45,502 nt of DNA from Micromonospora sp. KC723 (GTDB taxonomy: Bacteria > Actinomycetota > Actinomycetes > Mycobacteriales > Micromonosporaceae), in NCBI RefSeq assembly GCF_004348595.1, contig NZ_SMKD01000033.1:1-45502 (forward strand). Reading direction: 5' to 3'. Below, piece by piece: positions 1-9,335 of this stretch. Below the pieces are notes generated by a model, which saw only the letters and a list, made by a program, of their open reading frames with translations, ran no database searches and was not told the origin of the DNA. Within the stretch, counting starts at the first letter, position 1, and each line of letters opens with the position of its first letter. Both the position numbers and the translations under genes were made by a program.

Positions 1-93
1 CCCCCGCCGATCCGACAGCACGGACATCCGGAACACCGCCCCCGGACAGGCGCTGACCCGGACACCGGCCACCGCTTCTGCTGGCGGCAGATT

Positions 94-107
94 CGCTGTG
101 CACAGCG
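94..107. promoter_or_regulatory. Perfect 14-bp palindrome upstream of the epimerase gene
   Basis: CGCTGTGCACAGCG is a perfect palindrome 26 bp before the first gene's start codon. Its size and position suit a repressor operator. No regulator gene is adjacent inside the window, so the binding protein is unknown and the role is inferred. Confidence 0.35.
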
Positions 108-132
108 TCCGGTATCGGCCAGGCTGGGGCGC

Positions 133-1188
133 ATGAGACTGCTGGTACTCGGTGGCACGGGCTTCGTCGGCGGCGCGGTGGTGGCCGAGGCGGTGCGCCG
201 GAACTGGCCGGTGACGGTCTTCAACCGTGGGCTGCACGGGGCGACGCCGGAAGGCGTACACCGGTTGCGGGGTGACCGGACGGCGCCGGACGGGCTGGCG
301 GCGCTCGCCGGCGGCGAGTGGGACCTGGTGGTCGACACCTGGGACGGCGCGCCACGCGCGGTGCGAGCCGCGGCCCGGGCGCTGCGCGACCGCGCCGGAC
401 ACTACGCCTACGTCTCCAGCGGATCCGTGTACGCCCATCCGGTGCCGCCCGGGGCCGGCGAGGAGGCGCCGGTGGTGGTGGCGGCGCCGGACGCCCCGGA
501 CGGTGACTACCCGTCGAACAAGGCCGGCGGCGAGCGGGCCGCGGTGGCGGTGTTCGGGGACCGGGCGCTGCTGGTCCGGGCCGGGCTGATCCTCGGGCCG
601 GGGGAGGACATCGGCCGGCTGCCGTGGTGGTTGCTCCGCATCGCCCGGGGCGGTGACGTGCTCGCCCCCGGGCCGGTCGACCTGCCCGTGCAGTACATCG
701 ACGTGCGGGACCTGGCGGCGTGGACGCTCGACCGTGCCGCCGCCGGCACCGGCGGGCCGTTCAACGTGATCAGCCGCCCCGGGCACACCACCATGGGCGA
801 GTTGCTCGCCACAGCGGTCGCGGCGACCGGCTCGGACGCCCGGTTGCGCTGGACCGACCCGGAGCCGCTCCTGGCCGCGGGCGTGGTGCCGTGGAACGAC
901 CTGCCGATCTGGGTGCCGGTGGGCCACGAGTTCCGCTGGTTGCAGGAGCGGGGCGTCGACAAGGCGTACGCGGCGGGGCTGATCTGCCGGCCGGCGGCCG
1001 AGACGGTCGTCGACACCTGGCACTGGCTACGTCGGGTCGGGTCGGTGCCGCAGCGCGCCGGCCGGCCGGCCCGGGCGCCGGTCGGGCTCGACCCCGCGCG
1101 GGAGGCCGCGCTGCTCGCCGCTGACCGCCCGGCCGCCCGGATCAGTGTTCCCGGGCCACCGCGACCGGGCAGTGCGCGTGCTGGATGA
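133..1188 (+). CDS. NAD(P)-dependent epimerase/dehydratase (extended SDR family)
   Basis: A 351-aa cytosolic Rossmann-fold protein. The N-terminus reads MRLLVLGGTGFVGG, with the GGTGFVG dinucleotide-binding glycine motif at residues 7-13. A YVSSGSVYAHP segment near residue 95 matches the catalytic Ser region of extended SDRs, and YPSNK near residue 125 fits the YxxxK catalytic pair. It should reduce or epimerise a nucleotide sugar or similar substrate, which cannot be named. The ATG is preceded by a purine-rich GGCTGGGGC stretch. The last 47 nt overlap the convergent universal stress protein gene, and the C-terminal 40 residues are low-complexity, so the functional domain probably ends earlier. 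No partner gene is evident. Confidence 0.85.
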   Translation: MRLLVLGGTGFVGGAVVAEAVRRNWPVTVFNRGLHGATPEGVHRLRGDRTAPDGLAALAGGEWDLVVDTWDGAPRAVRAAARALRDRAGHYAYVSSGSVYAHPVPPGAGEEAPVVVAAPDAPDGDYPSNKAGGERAAVAVFGDRALLVRAGLILGPGEDIGRLPWWLLRIARGGDVLAPGPVDLPVQYIDVRDLAAWTLDRAAAGTGGPFNVISRPGHTTMGELLATAVAATGSDARLRWTDPEPLLAAGVVPWNDLPIWVPVGHEFRWLQERGVDKAYAAGLICRPAAETVVDTWHWLRRVGSVPQRAGRPARAPVGLDPAREAALLAADRPAARISVPGPPRPGSARAG

Positions 1189-2008
1189 GCTGCTGACTGA
1201 CCGAGCCGAGCAGCATCCCGCGCAGCCCGCCCCGGCCCCGGCTGCCCACCACCACCAGCCGGGCGTCCCGGCTCGCCTCGACCAGCGTCGCGGCAGGGTT
1301 GCCGGGCGTGACCACGACGTCGACCGGCAGGTCGGGGAAGGCCTCCCGCCACGCGGCGAGCGACTCCTCCAAGGCGGCCCGCTCCCGGGCGGCGACGGAC
1401 CGCTCGTCGTGGTCCGACGGCGGCCACCGTCCGCCCGGCGGTTCGAAGACCCGCATGACCCGCAGCGGCGTCTTCCGCTTCGCGGCGCGCTCCACCGCGA
1501 ACCCGAGCGCCACCCGGGACGGCTCGGAGCCGTCGAAGCCCACCACGACCGGACCCGCCGCGCCGGTGCGCCCCTCGCGGACCACCACCACCGGGCAGTG
1601 CGCGTGGGCGCTCACCGAGACGGTGGTGGAACCGGCGAGCAGGCCGCCGAAGCCGCCGTGCCCCCGGCTGCCCAGCACCAGCAGCCCGGCCTCGGCGGAA
1701 CCCTCCTGTAGCACCAGGGCGGGCGGGCCGTCGAAGACGTTGCCGTGCACGGTGATGCCGGGCCGTGCGGCGGCGGCGTCGGCCGCCGCCTTGCCGACCA
1801 GCTCCTCCACCTGCCGGCGGGTCGTCTCGTCCAGCCAGATCCCGGGGGCCATTCCCGGGTTGATCCAGCCGCCGATCGTCAGCCACTCGAAGACGTACGC
1901 CAGGCGCACCGGGCGCCCGCTGTGCTGCGCCTCGTCCAACGCCCAGTCCAGCGCCAGCCTGGCGTCGGCGGAGCCGTCGAAACCGACCAGGATCTCGTCG
2001 CCGCTCAT
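1142..2008 (-). CDS. Tandem-domain universal stress protein (UspA family)
   Basis: A 288-aa protein with two Usp domains, starting [20 protein letters not shown]. The first domain carries VGFDGS near residue 8 and the ATP-binding signature GSRGHGG...GS. The second repeats VVGFDGS and GSRGRGG...GSVS, so both look able to bind ATP. Such proteins are cytosolic stress-response ATP-binding proteins in actinobacteria. The ATG overlaps the stop of the phosphoketolase gene in an ATGA, implying translational coupling. This supports a shared role in low-energy or hypoxic metabolism (inference). Its 3' end overlaps the convergent epimerase gene by 47 nt. Confidence 0.9.
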   Translation of the reverse strand: MSGDEILVGFDGSADARLALDWALDEAQHSGRPVRLAYVFEWLTIGGWINPGMAPGIWLDETTRRQVEELVGKAAADAAAARPGITVHGNVFDGPPALVLQEGSAEAGLLVLGSRGHGGFGGLLAGSTTVSVSAHAHCPVVVVREGRTGAAGPVVVGFDGSEPSRVALGFAVERAAKRKTPLRVMRVFEPPGGRWPPSDHDERSVAARERAALEESLAAWREAFPDLPVDVVVTPGNPAATLVEASRDARLVVVGSRGRGGLRGMLLGSVSQQLIQHAHCPVAVAREH

Positions 2009-4413
2009 GCCGTCGCCCCCGCCCCGTCGGTCGGATCGGTCTCGCGGATCCAGCGCCACTCGGCGACCCGCGGGTCGTCCTCGCCGTACCTGCGGGTGTG
2101 GTCCCGGCAGCTCTGCCGGGCGTCGACCAGCTCCTGGCGCAGGTGGGCGGCGCGCGAGGCGAGCCCCGGCACCCGGTCGATCACGTCGATGACGAGGTGG
2201 AAGCGGTCCAGGTCGTTGAGCATCACCATGTCGAACGGCGTGGTGGTGGTGCCCTCCTCCTTGTAGCCGCGTACGTGCAGGTTGCCGTGGTTGGTCCGGC
2301 GGTAGGTCAGCCGGTGGATCAGCCACGGGTAGCCGTGGTACGCGAAGATGATCGGCCTGTCGCGGGTGAAGATGGTGTCGAACTCGTTGTCCGGGAGGCC
2401 GTGCGGGTGCTCCGACGGCGGCTGCAGACGCATCAGGTCGACCACGTTGACCACCCGTACCCTCAGCTCGGGCAGGTGCCGCCGGAGCAGGTCGGCCGCG
2501 GCGAGGGTCTCCAGGGTCGGCACGTCCCCGGCGCAGGCGAGTACCACGTCCGGCTCGCTGCCCTCGTCGGTGCTGGCCCAGTCCCAGATCCCCAGGCCGC
2601 GCCGGCAGTGCTGGATGGCCTCGTCCATACCCAGCCAGCTCGGCAACGGCTGCTTGCCGGCCACCACCACGTTGATGTAGTGCCGGCTGCGCAGGCAGTG
2701 GTCCATCGTGGAGAGCAACGTGTTGCCGTCCGGCGGCAGGTAGACCCGGACCACCTCGGCCTTCTTGTTGACCACGTGGTCGATGAAGCCCGGGTCCTGG
2801 TGCGAGAATCCGTTGTGGTCCTGCTGCCACACGTGGCTGGAGAGCAGGTAGTTCAGTGACGCCACCGGCTGCCGCCACGGGATGCCCCGGGTCACCTTCA
2901 GCCACTTGGCGTGCTGGTTGACCATCGAGTCGACGATGTGGATGAACGCCTCGTAGCTGGTGAAGATGCCGTGCCGTCCGGTGAGCAGGTAGCCCTCCAG
3001 CCAGCCCTGGCACAGATGCTCGGAAAGCACCTCCATCACCCGGCCGTCCGGGGAGAGGTGGTCGTCACCCTCGACGGTGCCGGCGACGAATGCCCGGTCG
3101 GTGACCTCGAAGCAGGCGCCGAACCGGTTGGAGGCGATCTCGTCCGGCCCGAACAGGCGGAACGTCTGCGGGTTGCGGCTGATCACGTCGCGTACCCACC
3201 TGCCCAGCACGCCGGTGGCGCCCACGGCCGGCTGGCCCGGCTCCGTGACGTCGACGGCGTAGTCACGGAAGTCGGGCAGTTCGAGGTCCCGCAGCAAACG
3301 TCCGCCGTTGGCCACCGGGTTCGCGCTCATCCGCCGGTCGCCCCTCGGGGGCAGGTCGGCCAACTCCTCGACCGGGCCGCCGGTGGCGTCGAAGAGCTCC
3401 TCCGGGTGGTAGCTGCGCATCCAGCGTTCCAGCTCGGCCAGGTGCTCGGGGTTCTCCCGTACGTCGGCGAGGGGCACCTGGTGGGAGCGGAACGTCCCCT
3501 CGACCCGCTTGCCGTCGACGTCGCGGGGGCCGGTCCAGCCCTTCGGCGTACGCAGGATGATCATCGGCCAGCGGGGGCGCCCGACGGCCCCGCCGGAGCG
3601 GGCCCGGCGCTGGATCCCGGCGATCTCGTCGCAGGCCCGGTCGAGGGTCGCGGCCAGCGACTGGTGCACCGTCGCCGGGTCGTCGCCCTCGACGAGGTAC
3701 GGCTGGTGGCCGAAGCCGCGCATCATGGCGAGCAGGTCGTCGGCGGGGATCCGGTCCAGCACCGTCGGGTTGGCGATCTTGTAGCCGTTGAGGTGCAGGA
3801 TGGGCAGCACCGCGCCGTCCCGGGCCGGGTTGAGGAAGGCGTTGGACAGCCAACTGCCGGCGAGCGGGCCGGTCTCCGCCTCGCCGTCCCCGATCACGCA
3901 GGCGACCAGCAGGTCGGGGTTGTCGAACGCGGCGCCGTAGGCGTGGCTGAGCGCGTACCCGAGTTCGCCGCCCTCGTGGATCGAGCCCGGCACCTCCGGC
4001 GCGACGTGACTCGGGATGCCGCCGGGGAAGGAGAACTGGCGAAACAGCCGCCGCATGCCGGTCTCGTCCCGGCTGACCCCGTGGTAGAGCTCGCTGTAGG
4101 TGCCTTCCAGCCAGGTGTTGGCGACCAGCGCCGGGCCGCCGTGGCCGGGACCGGTGATGAAGACGGCCGAGAGGTCCCGGTTGACGATGACCCGGTTGAG
4201 GTGGGCGTAGAGGAGGTTCAGGCCGGGGCCGGTGCCCCAGTGGCCGAGCAGCCGGGGTTTGACGTGTTCGGGTCTCAACGGCTCCCGCAGCAGCGGGTTG
4301 TCCAGCAGGTAGATCTGCCCGACGGTCAGGTAGTTGGCCGCCCGCCAGTAGGCGTCCAGCCGGCGCAGCTCGTCGCCGGTCAGCGGGCCGTGCAGGTCGA
4401 GAGCGGTGTCCAT
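2005..4413 (-). CDS. xfp: Phosphoketolase (xylulose-5-phosphate/fructose-6-phosphate)
   Basis: An 802-aa thiamine-diphosphate enzyme, the usual length for bacterial phosphoketolases. It cleaves xylulose-5-P (and often fructose-6-P) with phosphate to give acetyl-phosphate and a triose or tetrose phosphate. Both family signatures are visible: [15 protein letters not shown] at 147-161 and [11 protein letters not shown] at 175-185, plus GPGHGG at 88-93. I chose the ATG at 4413 because GAAAGG lies about 9 nt upstream and the family normally begins near this point; a longer in-frame ATG at 4521 would add 36 unlikely residues. It lies between two universal stress protein genes, overlapping the downstream one by 4 nt, which suggests an energy-stress carbon bypass. 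Confidence 0.95.
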   Translation of the reverse strand: MDTALDLHGPLTGDELRRLDAYWRAANYLTVGQIYLLDNPLLREPLRPEHVKPRLLGHWGTGPGLNLLYAHLNRVIVNRDLSAVFITGPGHGGPALVANTWLEGTYSELYHGVSRDETGMRRLFRQFSFPGGIPSHVAPEVPGSIHEGGELGYALSHAYGAAFDNPDLLVACVIGDGEAETGPLAGSWLSNAFLNPARDGAVLPILHLNGYKIANPTVLDRIPADDLLAMMRGFGHQPYLVEGDDPATVHQSLAATLDRACDEIAGIQRRARSGGAVGRPRWPMIILRTPKGWTGPRDVDGKRVEGTFRSHQVPLADVRENPEHLAELERWMRSYHPEELFDATGGPVEELADLPPRGDRRMSANPVANGGRLLRDLELPDFRDYAVDVTEPGQPAVGATGVLGRWVRDVISRNPQTFRLFGPDEIASNRFGACFEVTDRAFVAGTVEGDDHLSPDGRVMEVLSEHLCQGWLEGYLLTGRHGIFTSYEAFIHIVDSMVNQHAKWLKVTRGIPWRQPVASLNYLLSSHVWQQDHNGFSHQDPGFIDHVVNKKAEVVRVYLPPDGNTLLSTMDHCLRSRHYINVVVAGKQPLPSWLGMDEAIQHCRRGLGIWDWASTDEGSEPDVVLACAGDVPTLETLAAADLLRRHLPELRVRVVNVVDLMRLQPPSEHPHGLPDNEFDTIFTRDRPIIFAYHGYPWLIHRLTYRRTNHGNLHVRGYKEEGTTTTPFDMVMLNDLDRFHLVIDVIDRVPGLASRAAHLRQELVDARQSCRDHTRRYGEDDPRVAEWRWIRETDPTDGAGATA

Positions 4414-4489
4414 GCTGCAATAGCCTTTCGCGCGTCGGGGAACTCCGCACCCGGGCGTCGGTCCCGGGGTCAGGCGTTGGTCCCGGGGG

Positions 4490-5329
4490 TCAAGGGTGTC
4501 CGGCCGCGTCCGGCGGGCCACCGGCCATGCCGCGGACGACGATGACCGGCGACGGCGCGTGGTAGAGCAGGGACTGGCTGACCGAGCCCAGCATGCCGCG
4601 CCCCGGCTGGTCCCCCCGCGCGCCGACGATCGTGAGCTGCGCGGACCGGGCCTGCTCCACCAGGACGACGCCCGGGTCGCCGCGTACGGTGTGGCATTCG
4701 GTGGCCACCCCGGGGTGGGCCCGACCGGCGCGGGCGACCGTCTCGGCGAGGGCGTCCTCGGTCGCGCCGGGGCGGCCCGGTTCGACCACCCGGATCGCGA
4801 CCAGTCGGGCCTGCCGGCGGGCCGCGCAGTCCAGGGCGAAACCGAGGGTGGCGGGGGTGCTGTCCGATCCGTCCACCCCGACCAGCACGGGCCCGGGGGG
4901 CGGCGGATCGGGGCGACCCACCAGCACCGGGCAGCCGGCCCGGGCGGCCAGCTGCACCGCCGCCACGTCGGCGTGGAGGCACGCCGCCTGGTGCGTCATG
5001 CCGCCGTCGCCGACGGCCACCATGAACGCCGAGCCGGATCGGCGGACCAGCGCCGCGACCGGTGGACCTTCGACGATCTCCCCGCGGACCGACACCTCCG
5101 GCTCCACCTCGTTGGCGATCGCCGCGGCCCGGGCGATCAGCTCCTCGGCCTCGGCCCGCGGGCCGGCGATCGACGGGGCCGCGAAGGCCGCCTCCCAGTC
5201 GAAGGCGTGCAGCAGGGTCAGGTCCCGGCGGTGCGCGGCGGCCTCCTGGGCGGCCAGCCGGACCACCTGCATGCCCTGCGGGCTCGGGCCGACGCCGGCC
5301 ACGACCGGCCCGCCGGCGGATCCGGTCAT
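4490..5329 (-). CDS. Universal stress protein, two Usp domains
   Basis: A 279-aa protein beginning [20 protein letters not shown]. The C-terminal domain has the full signature: VGVDGSDS, then [18 protein letters not shown]. The N-terminal domain is poorer: its first motif reads VAGVGPSP and its glycine-rich loop is degenerate, so probably only one domain binds ATP. The ATG at 5329 follows an excellent GGGAGGTGAG Shine-Dalgarno; an upstream ATG at 5356 lacks one. It is 76 nt upstream of the phosphoketolase gene on the same strand and may be co-transcribed with it. Confidence 0.88.
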   Translation of the reverse strand: MTGSAGGPVVAGVGPSPQGMQVVRLAAQEAAAHRRDLTLLHAFDWEAAFAAPSIAGPRAEAEELIARAAAIANEVEPEVSVRGEIVEGPPVAALVRRSGSAFMVAVGDGGMTHQAACLHADVAAVQLAARAGCPVLVGRPDPPPPGPVLVGVDGSDSTPATLGFALDCAARRQARLVAIRVVEPGRPGATEDALAETVARAGRAHPGVATECHTVRGDPGVVLVEQARSAQLTIVGARGDQPGRGMLGSVSQSLLYHAPSPVIVVRGMAGGPPDAAGHP

Positions 5330-5432
5330 CCGGCTCACCTCCCGGGCGTGGCGCACGGCACGGCCGACGCCGTCCCCTCCGACGCTAGCGGGGCCGTCCG
5401 TGTGGCGGGCCGGATCGCGGGACGCGGCGCGG

Positions 5433-6218
5433 TCAGCAGGCGGAACGCACGCGCAGCGCGACGGCGGTGGCGTTGTCGGCGCCGCCCTCGGTGAGGGTGG
5501 CGTTGAGCAGGGCCTGGACGGCCTCGGCCGGATCCTGCCCGACCAGCAGGTCCCGCAGCCGGTGGTAGTCGAGCTGGTCGCTGACCCCGTCGGTGCAGAG
5601 CAGCCAGGTGTCGCCGGGGCGCACCGGCACGGCGAGCAGGTCCGCCTCGGGCCTGTCGGGGTGGCCGACGTAGCGTAGGAGCTGGTAGCGGGCCCGGGCG
5701 GCCTCCGGGGAGTTGGCCGGCCACCAGCCGTGCAGCACCCCGAGCCAGGCCGTGGTGTGGTCGACGGTGACCAGTTCCAGCACCCCGTCGCGCAGCCGGT
5801 ACGCCCGCGAGTCGCCGAGCTGGACGATCCAGCAGTGTTCGCCGTCCGGCTCCACCAGCAGGGCGGTGAGGGTGCAGCCGGTCAGCTCGTCCAGCGCGGC
5901 GCCGGCCCGGCGTACCCGGATCTGGGACTCGGCGACGGCGGCGCGCAACTCGCGCGGCCCGATCACCGGCCACCTGGCGCGGATCAGCTCGACCAGGGTC
6001 TCCGTCGCGACGGTGGCCGCGAGCCGGCTGCCCTCGCCGTCGCCCATGCCGTCGGCGACGACCACCAGAGGCAGTTCCGGGTCGACGTGCCACGCGTCGA
6101 AGTTGCCCCGGTAGCGGTGGCCGACCACGCTGCCGTCGGCGATCTCCAGCGTGACCGGACCGACGGCCAGGCGGCGGGTGGCCGCGACGGTCAGGGCGGC
6201 GGAGCGGCGACGGAACAC
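5433..6218 (-). CDS. PP2C-family serine/threonine protein phosphatase
   Basis: About 261 aa, a stand-alone metal-dependent phosphatase. Metal-binding motifs appear in order: RGNFD near residue 37, VVVADGMGDGEGS at about 52-64, LCTDGVSD, and GGADNATAVAL at the C-terminus. It would dephosphorylate Ser/Thr-phosphorylated proteins in the cytosol; no kinase is nearby. The start is uncertain: I chose the GTG at 6218 (VFRRRSAALTV), but it lacks a Shine-Dalgarno. An in-frame ATG at 6320 would add 34 Arg-rich residues and run into the operators of the divergent HTH gene. It lies upstream of the Usp/phosphoketolase set on the same strand. Confidence 0.85.
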   Translation of the reverse strand: MFRRRSAALTVAATRRLAVGPVTLEIADGSVVGHRYRGNFDAWHVDPELPLVVVADGMGDGEGSRLAATVATETLVELIRARWPVIGPRELRAAVAESQIRVRRAGAALDELTGCTLTALLVEPDGEHCWIVQLGDSRAYRLRDGVLELVTVDHTTAWLGVLHGWWPANSPEAARARYQLLRYVGHPDRPEADLLAVPVRPGDTWLLCTDGVSDQLDYHRLRDLLVGQDPAEAVQALLNATLTEGGADNATAVALRVRSAC

Positions 6219-6286
6219 GTGCGGACGGTAACACCATCGCAGCCTCGGACCGGGCGTCCGCCGTTCGTGTCGGCGGACGCCGCCTC

Positions 6287-6334
6287 GTGTCAACGTGGGT
6301 TGACGCGAAGGGTGTGTCAATGTAGGTTGACAGT
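6287..6334 (+). promoter_or_regulatory. Double palindromic operator overlapping a leaderless promoter
   Basis: Two inverted repeats with the same spacing, GTCAAC-N4-GTTGAC (6289-6304) and GTCAAT-N4-GTTGAC (6316-6331), have centres 27 bp apart. The right half of the first box supplies a -35 element, TTGACG (6300-6305). After a 17-nt spacer a -10 element, TAGGTT (6323-6328), lies inside the second box. The predicted start point coincides with the ATG at 6335, so the transcript would be leaderless. Bound repressor would cover both promoter elements. The adjacent HTH protein is the obvious candidate regulator (inference). Confidence 0.7.
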
Positions 6335-6571
6335 ATGAGTCAGGCGACGGAACTCGCGGCGGCAGCCGGCAGCACCGACCCGAGGGTCGGGCTCCGCGCG
6401 GTGCTCGCCCTGCGCCGGCTGCTCGAACGGTTGGAGGTCGTCCAGGTGGACAACGCCCGTCGACAGGGCTGGTCCTGGCAGGAGATCGCCGACGCGCTCG
6501 AGGTCAGCCGGCAGGCGGTCCACAAGAAGCACGCCGGTCGACCGGCGGTCCCCGGCAACAGGGAGGCATGA
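6335..6571 (+). CDS. Small helix-turn-helix regulator
   Basis: A 78-aa cytosolic DNA-binding protein. Residues about 45-66 (GWSWQEIADALEVSRQAVHK) form a textbook helix-turn-helix, preceded by an amphipathic helix rich in Leu and Arg that may dimerise. No Shine-Dalgarno is present and the promoter places transcription at the ATG. Its stop overlaps the next gene's start in an ATGA, so it is coupled to the Clp N-domain gene. It probably autoregulates through the double palindrome directly upstream and controls its partner, perhaps in response to protein-damage stress; both points are inferred from arrangement. Confidence 0.85.
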   Translation: MSQATELAAAAGSTDPRVGLRAVLALRRLLERLEVVQVDNARRQGWSWQEIADALEVSRQAVHKKHAGRPAVPGNREA

Positions 6572-7149
6572 TGTTCGAACGGTTCACCGACCGGGCCCGC
6601 GTGGTCGTCCACCGGGCGATCGAGGAGGCCCGGGTCGAGGGGCGGCGCCCTGTCGGCACCGAGCACCTGCTGCTCGCGCTGCTCGCCGACGGCGACGCGC
6701 TCGCCGGCCGGGTGCTCGCCGACGCCGGCGCGGTCAACGCCGACCTGCGCGCCCGCATCGCCCGGCACACCCGTAGCGGCGTCAGCGGGCTCGGCGAGGC
6801 CGACGCCGCCGCGCTGCGGGAGATCGGCATCGATCTGACCGCGATCGTCGCCCGGATCGAGGAGTCCTTCGGCCCGGACGCGCTGCGCGAGGCCGCGCCG
6901 GCCCCCCGCCGCCGCTGGGGCCTCCGCCGGCACGACGGCGGGCGCTTCTCCCCCCGGGCGAAGAAGGTGCTGGAGCTGTCCCTGCGCGAGGCGCTGCGGC
7001 TGCGCCACCGGCACATCGGCACCGAGCACATCCTGCTCGGGCTGCTCCGCGAGGGCAGCGGGCTCGGCGCGCTGGTGCTCACCGAGGCTGGGCTGCACCT
7101 GGACGACCTGCGCCGCCGGGTCGAGACCGCCGTACGCGCGGCGGCCTGA
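6568..7149 (+). CDS. Clp N-terminal domain protein without ATPase domain
   Basis: A 193-aa protein with two Clp_N repeats, MFERFTDRARVVVHRAIEEA at the start and FSPRAKKVLELSLREALRLR from about residue 127. Each is followed by the characteristic GTEHLLLALL or GTEHILLGLL. In ClpA/ClpC these repeats bind adaptors or substrates, but here no AAA+ module follows. The protein is therefore likely an adaptor, decoy or damage sensor rather than an unfoldase. GGGAGG precedes the tandem ATGATG start. It overlaps the HTH gene by 4 nt and should share its leaderless message. Confidence 0.88.
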   Translation: MMFERFTDRARVVVHRAIEEARVEGRRPVGTEHLLLALLADGDALAGRVLADAGAVNADLRARIARHTRSGVSGLGEADAAALREIGIDLTAIVARIEESFGPDALREAAPAPRRRWGLRRHDGGRFSPRAKKVLELSLREALRLRHRHIGTEHILLGLLREGSGLGALVLTEAGLHLDDLRRRVETAVRAAA

Positions 7150-7254
7150 CCGGGACACGCTCCCGGCGGCGGCCGGACCGGATCGGTGCCGGTCGGCGCA
7201 ACCTGCGGTCCCCGTGGGCTCGCTGACCGGCCCCGGTTGCTGCACACTTGCGCC

Positions 7255-8262
7255 GTGGACGGTGGAGAGCACGAGCGCCCGGTGACCGCCGACGACCCCC
7301 CGCCACGCTCGGCGGTCGTGGTCAACCCGGTCAAGGTGACCGATTTCGACGCGTTCCGTCGTACCGTCGACGACGCGCTGGCCGCCGCCGGCTGGCCCCG
7401 GCCGGTCTGGTACGAGACCACCGTCGAGGATCCGGGCCGGGGCCAGACCGAGGCGGCCGTCCGCGACGGCGCCCAGGTCGTCTTCGCCTGCGGCGGCGAC
7501 GGCACCGTGATGGCCTGCGTCAGTGGGCTGGTCGGCACCGACACCGCGCTGGCCGTCCTGCCACAGGGCACCGGCAACCTGCTCGCCGCAAACCTCGGCC
7601 TCTCCGCAGACCTCGCCGCCGGGCTGGCGGTCGCCGTGGAGCGCGGCCTGCGCCGGCTCGACGTCGGCGTGGTCGGCGACCGGCACTTCGCCGTCATGGC
7701 CGGGATGGGCTTCGACGCCCAGATGCTCCAGGACACCTCCGAGACGACCAAGGCGCGGATCGGCTGGCCGGCGTACGTCGTGGGCGCCGCCAGGCACCTG
7801 CGGGACCGCCCGATGCGGGTCACCATCACCATCGACGACGAGCCGCCGCTTCGCCGCCGGGCCCGTTCGGTGCTGGTCGCCAACGTGGGCCGGCTCCAGG
7901 GCGGGGTACGCCTGCTCGCCGACGCCGAGCCGGACGACGGCTGGCTCGACGTGGCCGTGCTCACCCCGCGTACGCTGCGGCACTGGCTCGCCCTGGGATG
8001 GGGGGTGTTGCGCCGGCGCGGCAGCGTGCCCCGGATGGAGGTGTTCCGGGCCCGCCGGGTCGAGATCAGCAGCGACCGACCCCAGCCCCGCCAGCTCGAC
8101 GGCGACCTGATCGAGCCGGGGCGCTCGCTCCGGGTCGAGATCCGGCCCGGGGCGCTCTGGCTCTGCGTGCCGCGACCCGAGCGGGACCCGGACCTGGCCC
8201 GCGACGTCGACGCGGTGGGGGAGCGCGGCGAGCAACTGGTCGAGGAGGCGCGCCGTGAGTAG
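7255..8262 (+). CDS. Diacylglycerol kinase-family lipid kinase
   Basis: About 335 aa from a GTG start. The nucleotide-binding signature FACGGDGTVMA (GGDGT at 80-84) and the following LPQGTGNLLAANLGL are diagnostic of the DAGK catalytic domain. The C-terminal half matches the family's beta-sandwich (LDVGVVGDRHFAVMAGMGFD; QLDGDLIEPG). It should phosphorylate diacylglycerol or a related lipid/polyprenol at the membrane surface. An in-frame ATG at 7186 is possible but adds 23 atypical residues. The GTG is preceded by CACACT about 6 nt upstream, suggestive of a leaderless start. It overlaps the next gene by 8 nt, linking it to membrane-lipid functions. Confidence 0.88.
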   Translation: MDGGEHERPVTADDPPPRSAVVVNPVKVTDFDAFRRTVDDALAAAGWPRPVWYETTVEDPGRGQTEAAVRDGAQVVFACGGDGTVMACVSGLVGTDTALAVLPQGTGNLLAANLGLSADLAAGLAVAVERGLRRLDVGVVGDRHFAVMAGMGFDAQMLQDTSETTKARIGWPAYVVGAARHLRDRPMRVTITIDDEPPLRRRARSVLVANVGRLQGGVRLLADAEPDDGWLDVAVLTPRTLRHWLALGWGVLRRRGSVPRMEVFRARRVEISSDRPQPRQLDGDLIEPGRSLRVEIRPGALWLCVPRPERDPDLARDVDAVGERGEQLVEEARRE

Positions 8263-9256
8263 CACCCGGCTCGTGCCGGAGACCCGGCTGATGGCGGCGC
8301 GGGAGCTCTCCGCCGACGACGCCTGGCACACCCTGCGCCGACACGGCGGCTGGTGCCTGCTGCGGGACGCGTTCGTCCGGTTCCGCTACGGCGACGGCTT
8401 CAGCCACTCGCGGGCCCTGGCCCTACAGCTCTGCCTCGCCGTCGTGCCCTTCATGATCGCGTTGACCGGTCTGAGCAGCGAACTCGGCGTGGAGGAGGGC
8501 GGGCAGGTCGTCGCGGACACGGTGCTGGCCCTCACCCCGGGGCAGAGCGAGGAGATGGTCCGGGAACTGCTCAGCGAGGGCGACCGGATCGAGCGCCGGG
8601 GTGAGCTGGCGCTGAGCCTCGGTCTGCTGACCGGGCTGGTCGCCCTGACCACCACCATGGCCCAGATCGAACGCGGCGCCAACCGGATCTACGGCGTCGA
8701 GCGGGACCGTCCGGCGCTGTGGAAGTACCTGCGGGCCAGCGTCCTCGCGGTGGCGGCCGGCCTGCCGGCGCTGGCCGGATTCCTGATCCTGGTCGGAGGC
8801 CGGGCCATCGGCGACTCCGTGCAGCGACACTACGCCTGGGGCGACGTCGCCGCCGGGGCCTGGGACGTGATCCGCTGGCCGTTGAGTCTCGGACTGACCG
8901 TGGTCGCGGTGGCGGTGATCTTCCGGCACGCGCCGCGCCGCAACCAGCCCGGGCTCACCTGGCTGGTCTTCGGCGCCGGCATCGCCACCGCCCTGTGGTG
9001 GCTGGCCAGCCTGCTGCTCGCCGCGTACGTCAGGTTCGGCGGCGGGTTCGGCCAGACCTACGGCGCGTTGACCGGCATGATGGCCCTGCTGCTCTGGGCC
9101 AACGTGACCGGGATGGCGCTCCTCGGCGGGCTGGCCTTCGCCGCGCAGTTGGAGGCGATGCGGGTCGGGGCGCCGGAGCCGGCCGAGCCAGACCTCTGGG
9201 TGCCGGAGGCCGACCGGGAGGCGTCCCCCGAGAGCGGTGAGATGACCTCGCTGTAG
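8255..9256 (+). CDS. YihY/BrkB-family integral membrane protein
   Basis: A 333-aa polytopic membrane protein with about six hydrophobic segments, including LALQLCLAVVPFMIALTGL, LGLLTGLVALTTTMAQIERG and MMALLLWANVTGMALLGGLA. The pattern RFRYGDGFSHSRALALQ...PF and GANRIYGVERDRPALWKYL are typical of the YihY/BrkB family, often mislabelled ribonuclease BN. Its function is unsettled; a transporter or envelope role is usual. The GTG start sits 5 nt after GAGGAGG and overlaps the lipid kinase gene by 8 nt, so the two are coupled. The C-terminal tail is acidic and presumably cytosolic. Confidence 0.9.
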   Translation: MSSTRLVPETRLMAARELSADDAWHTLRRHGGWCLLRDAFVRFRYGDGFSHSRALALQLCLAVVPFMIALTGLSSELGVEEGGQVVADTVLALTPGQSEEMVRELLSEGDRIERRGELALSLGLLTGLVALTTTMAQIERGANRIYGVERDRPALWKYLRASVLAVAAGLPALAGFLILVGGRAIGDSVQRHYAWGDVAAGAWDVIRWPLSLGLTVVAVAVIFRHAPRRNQPGLTWLVFGAGIATALWWLASLLLAAYVRFGGGFGQTYGALTGMMALLLWANVTGMALLGGLAFAAQLEAMRVGAPEPAEPDLWVPEADREASPESGEMTSL

Positions 9257-9335
9257 AGCCCGGGACAGCCGCCCCGCGTGTACGCGCCACGCCGATCGGG
9301 TACAGCGCCTCGCCAAGGGCGCAAGGGAGGCTGCC

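Noticed and set aside
507..1886. Long minus-strand frame over the epimerase and stress protein genes
   Set aside because: Arg/Ala/Gly-rich composition and no domain; it is a shadow of two real genes.
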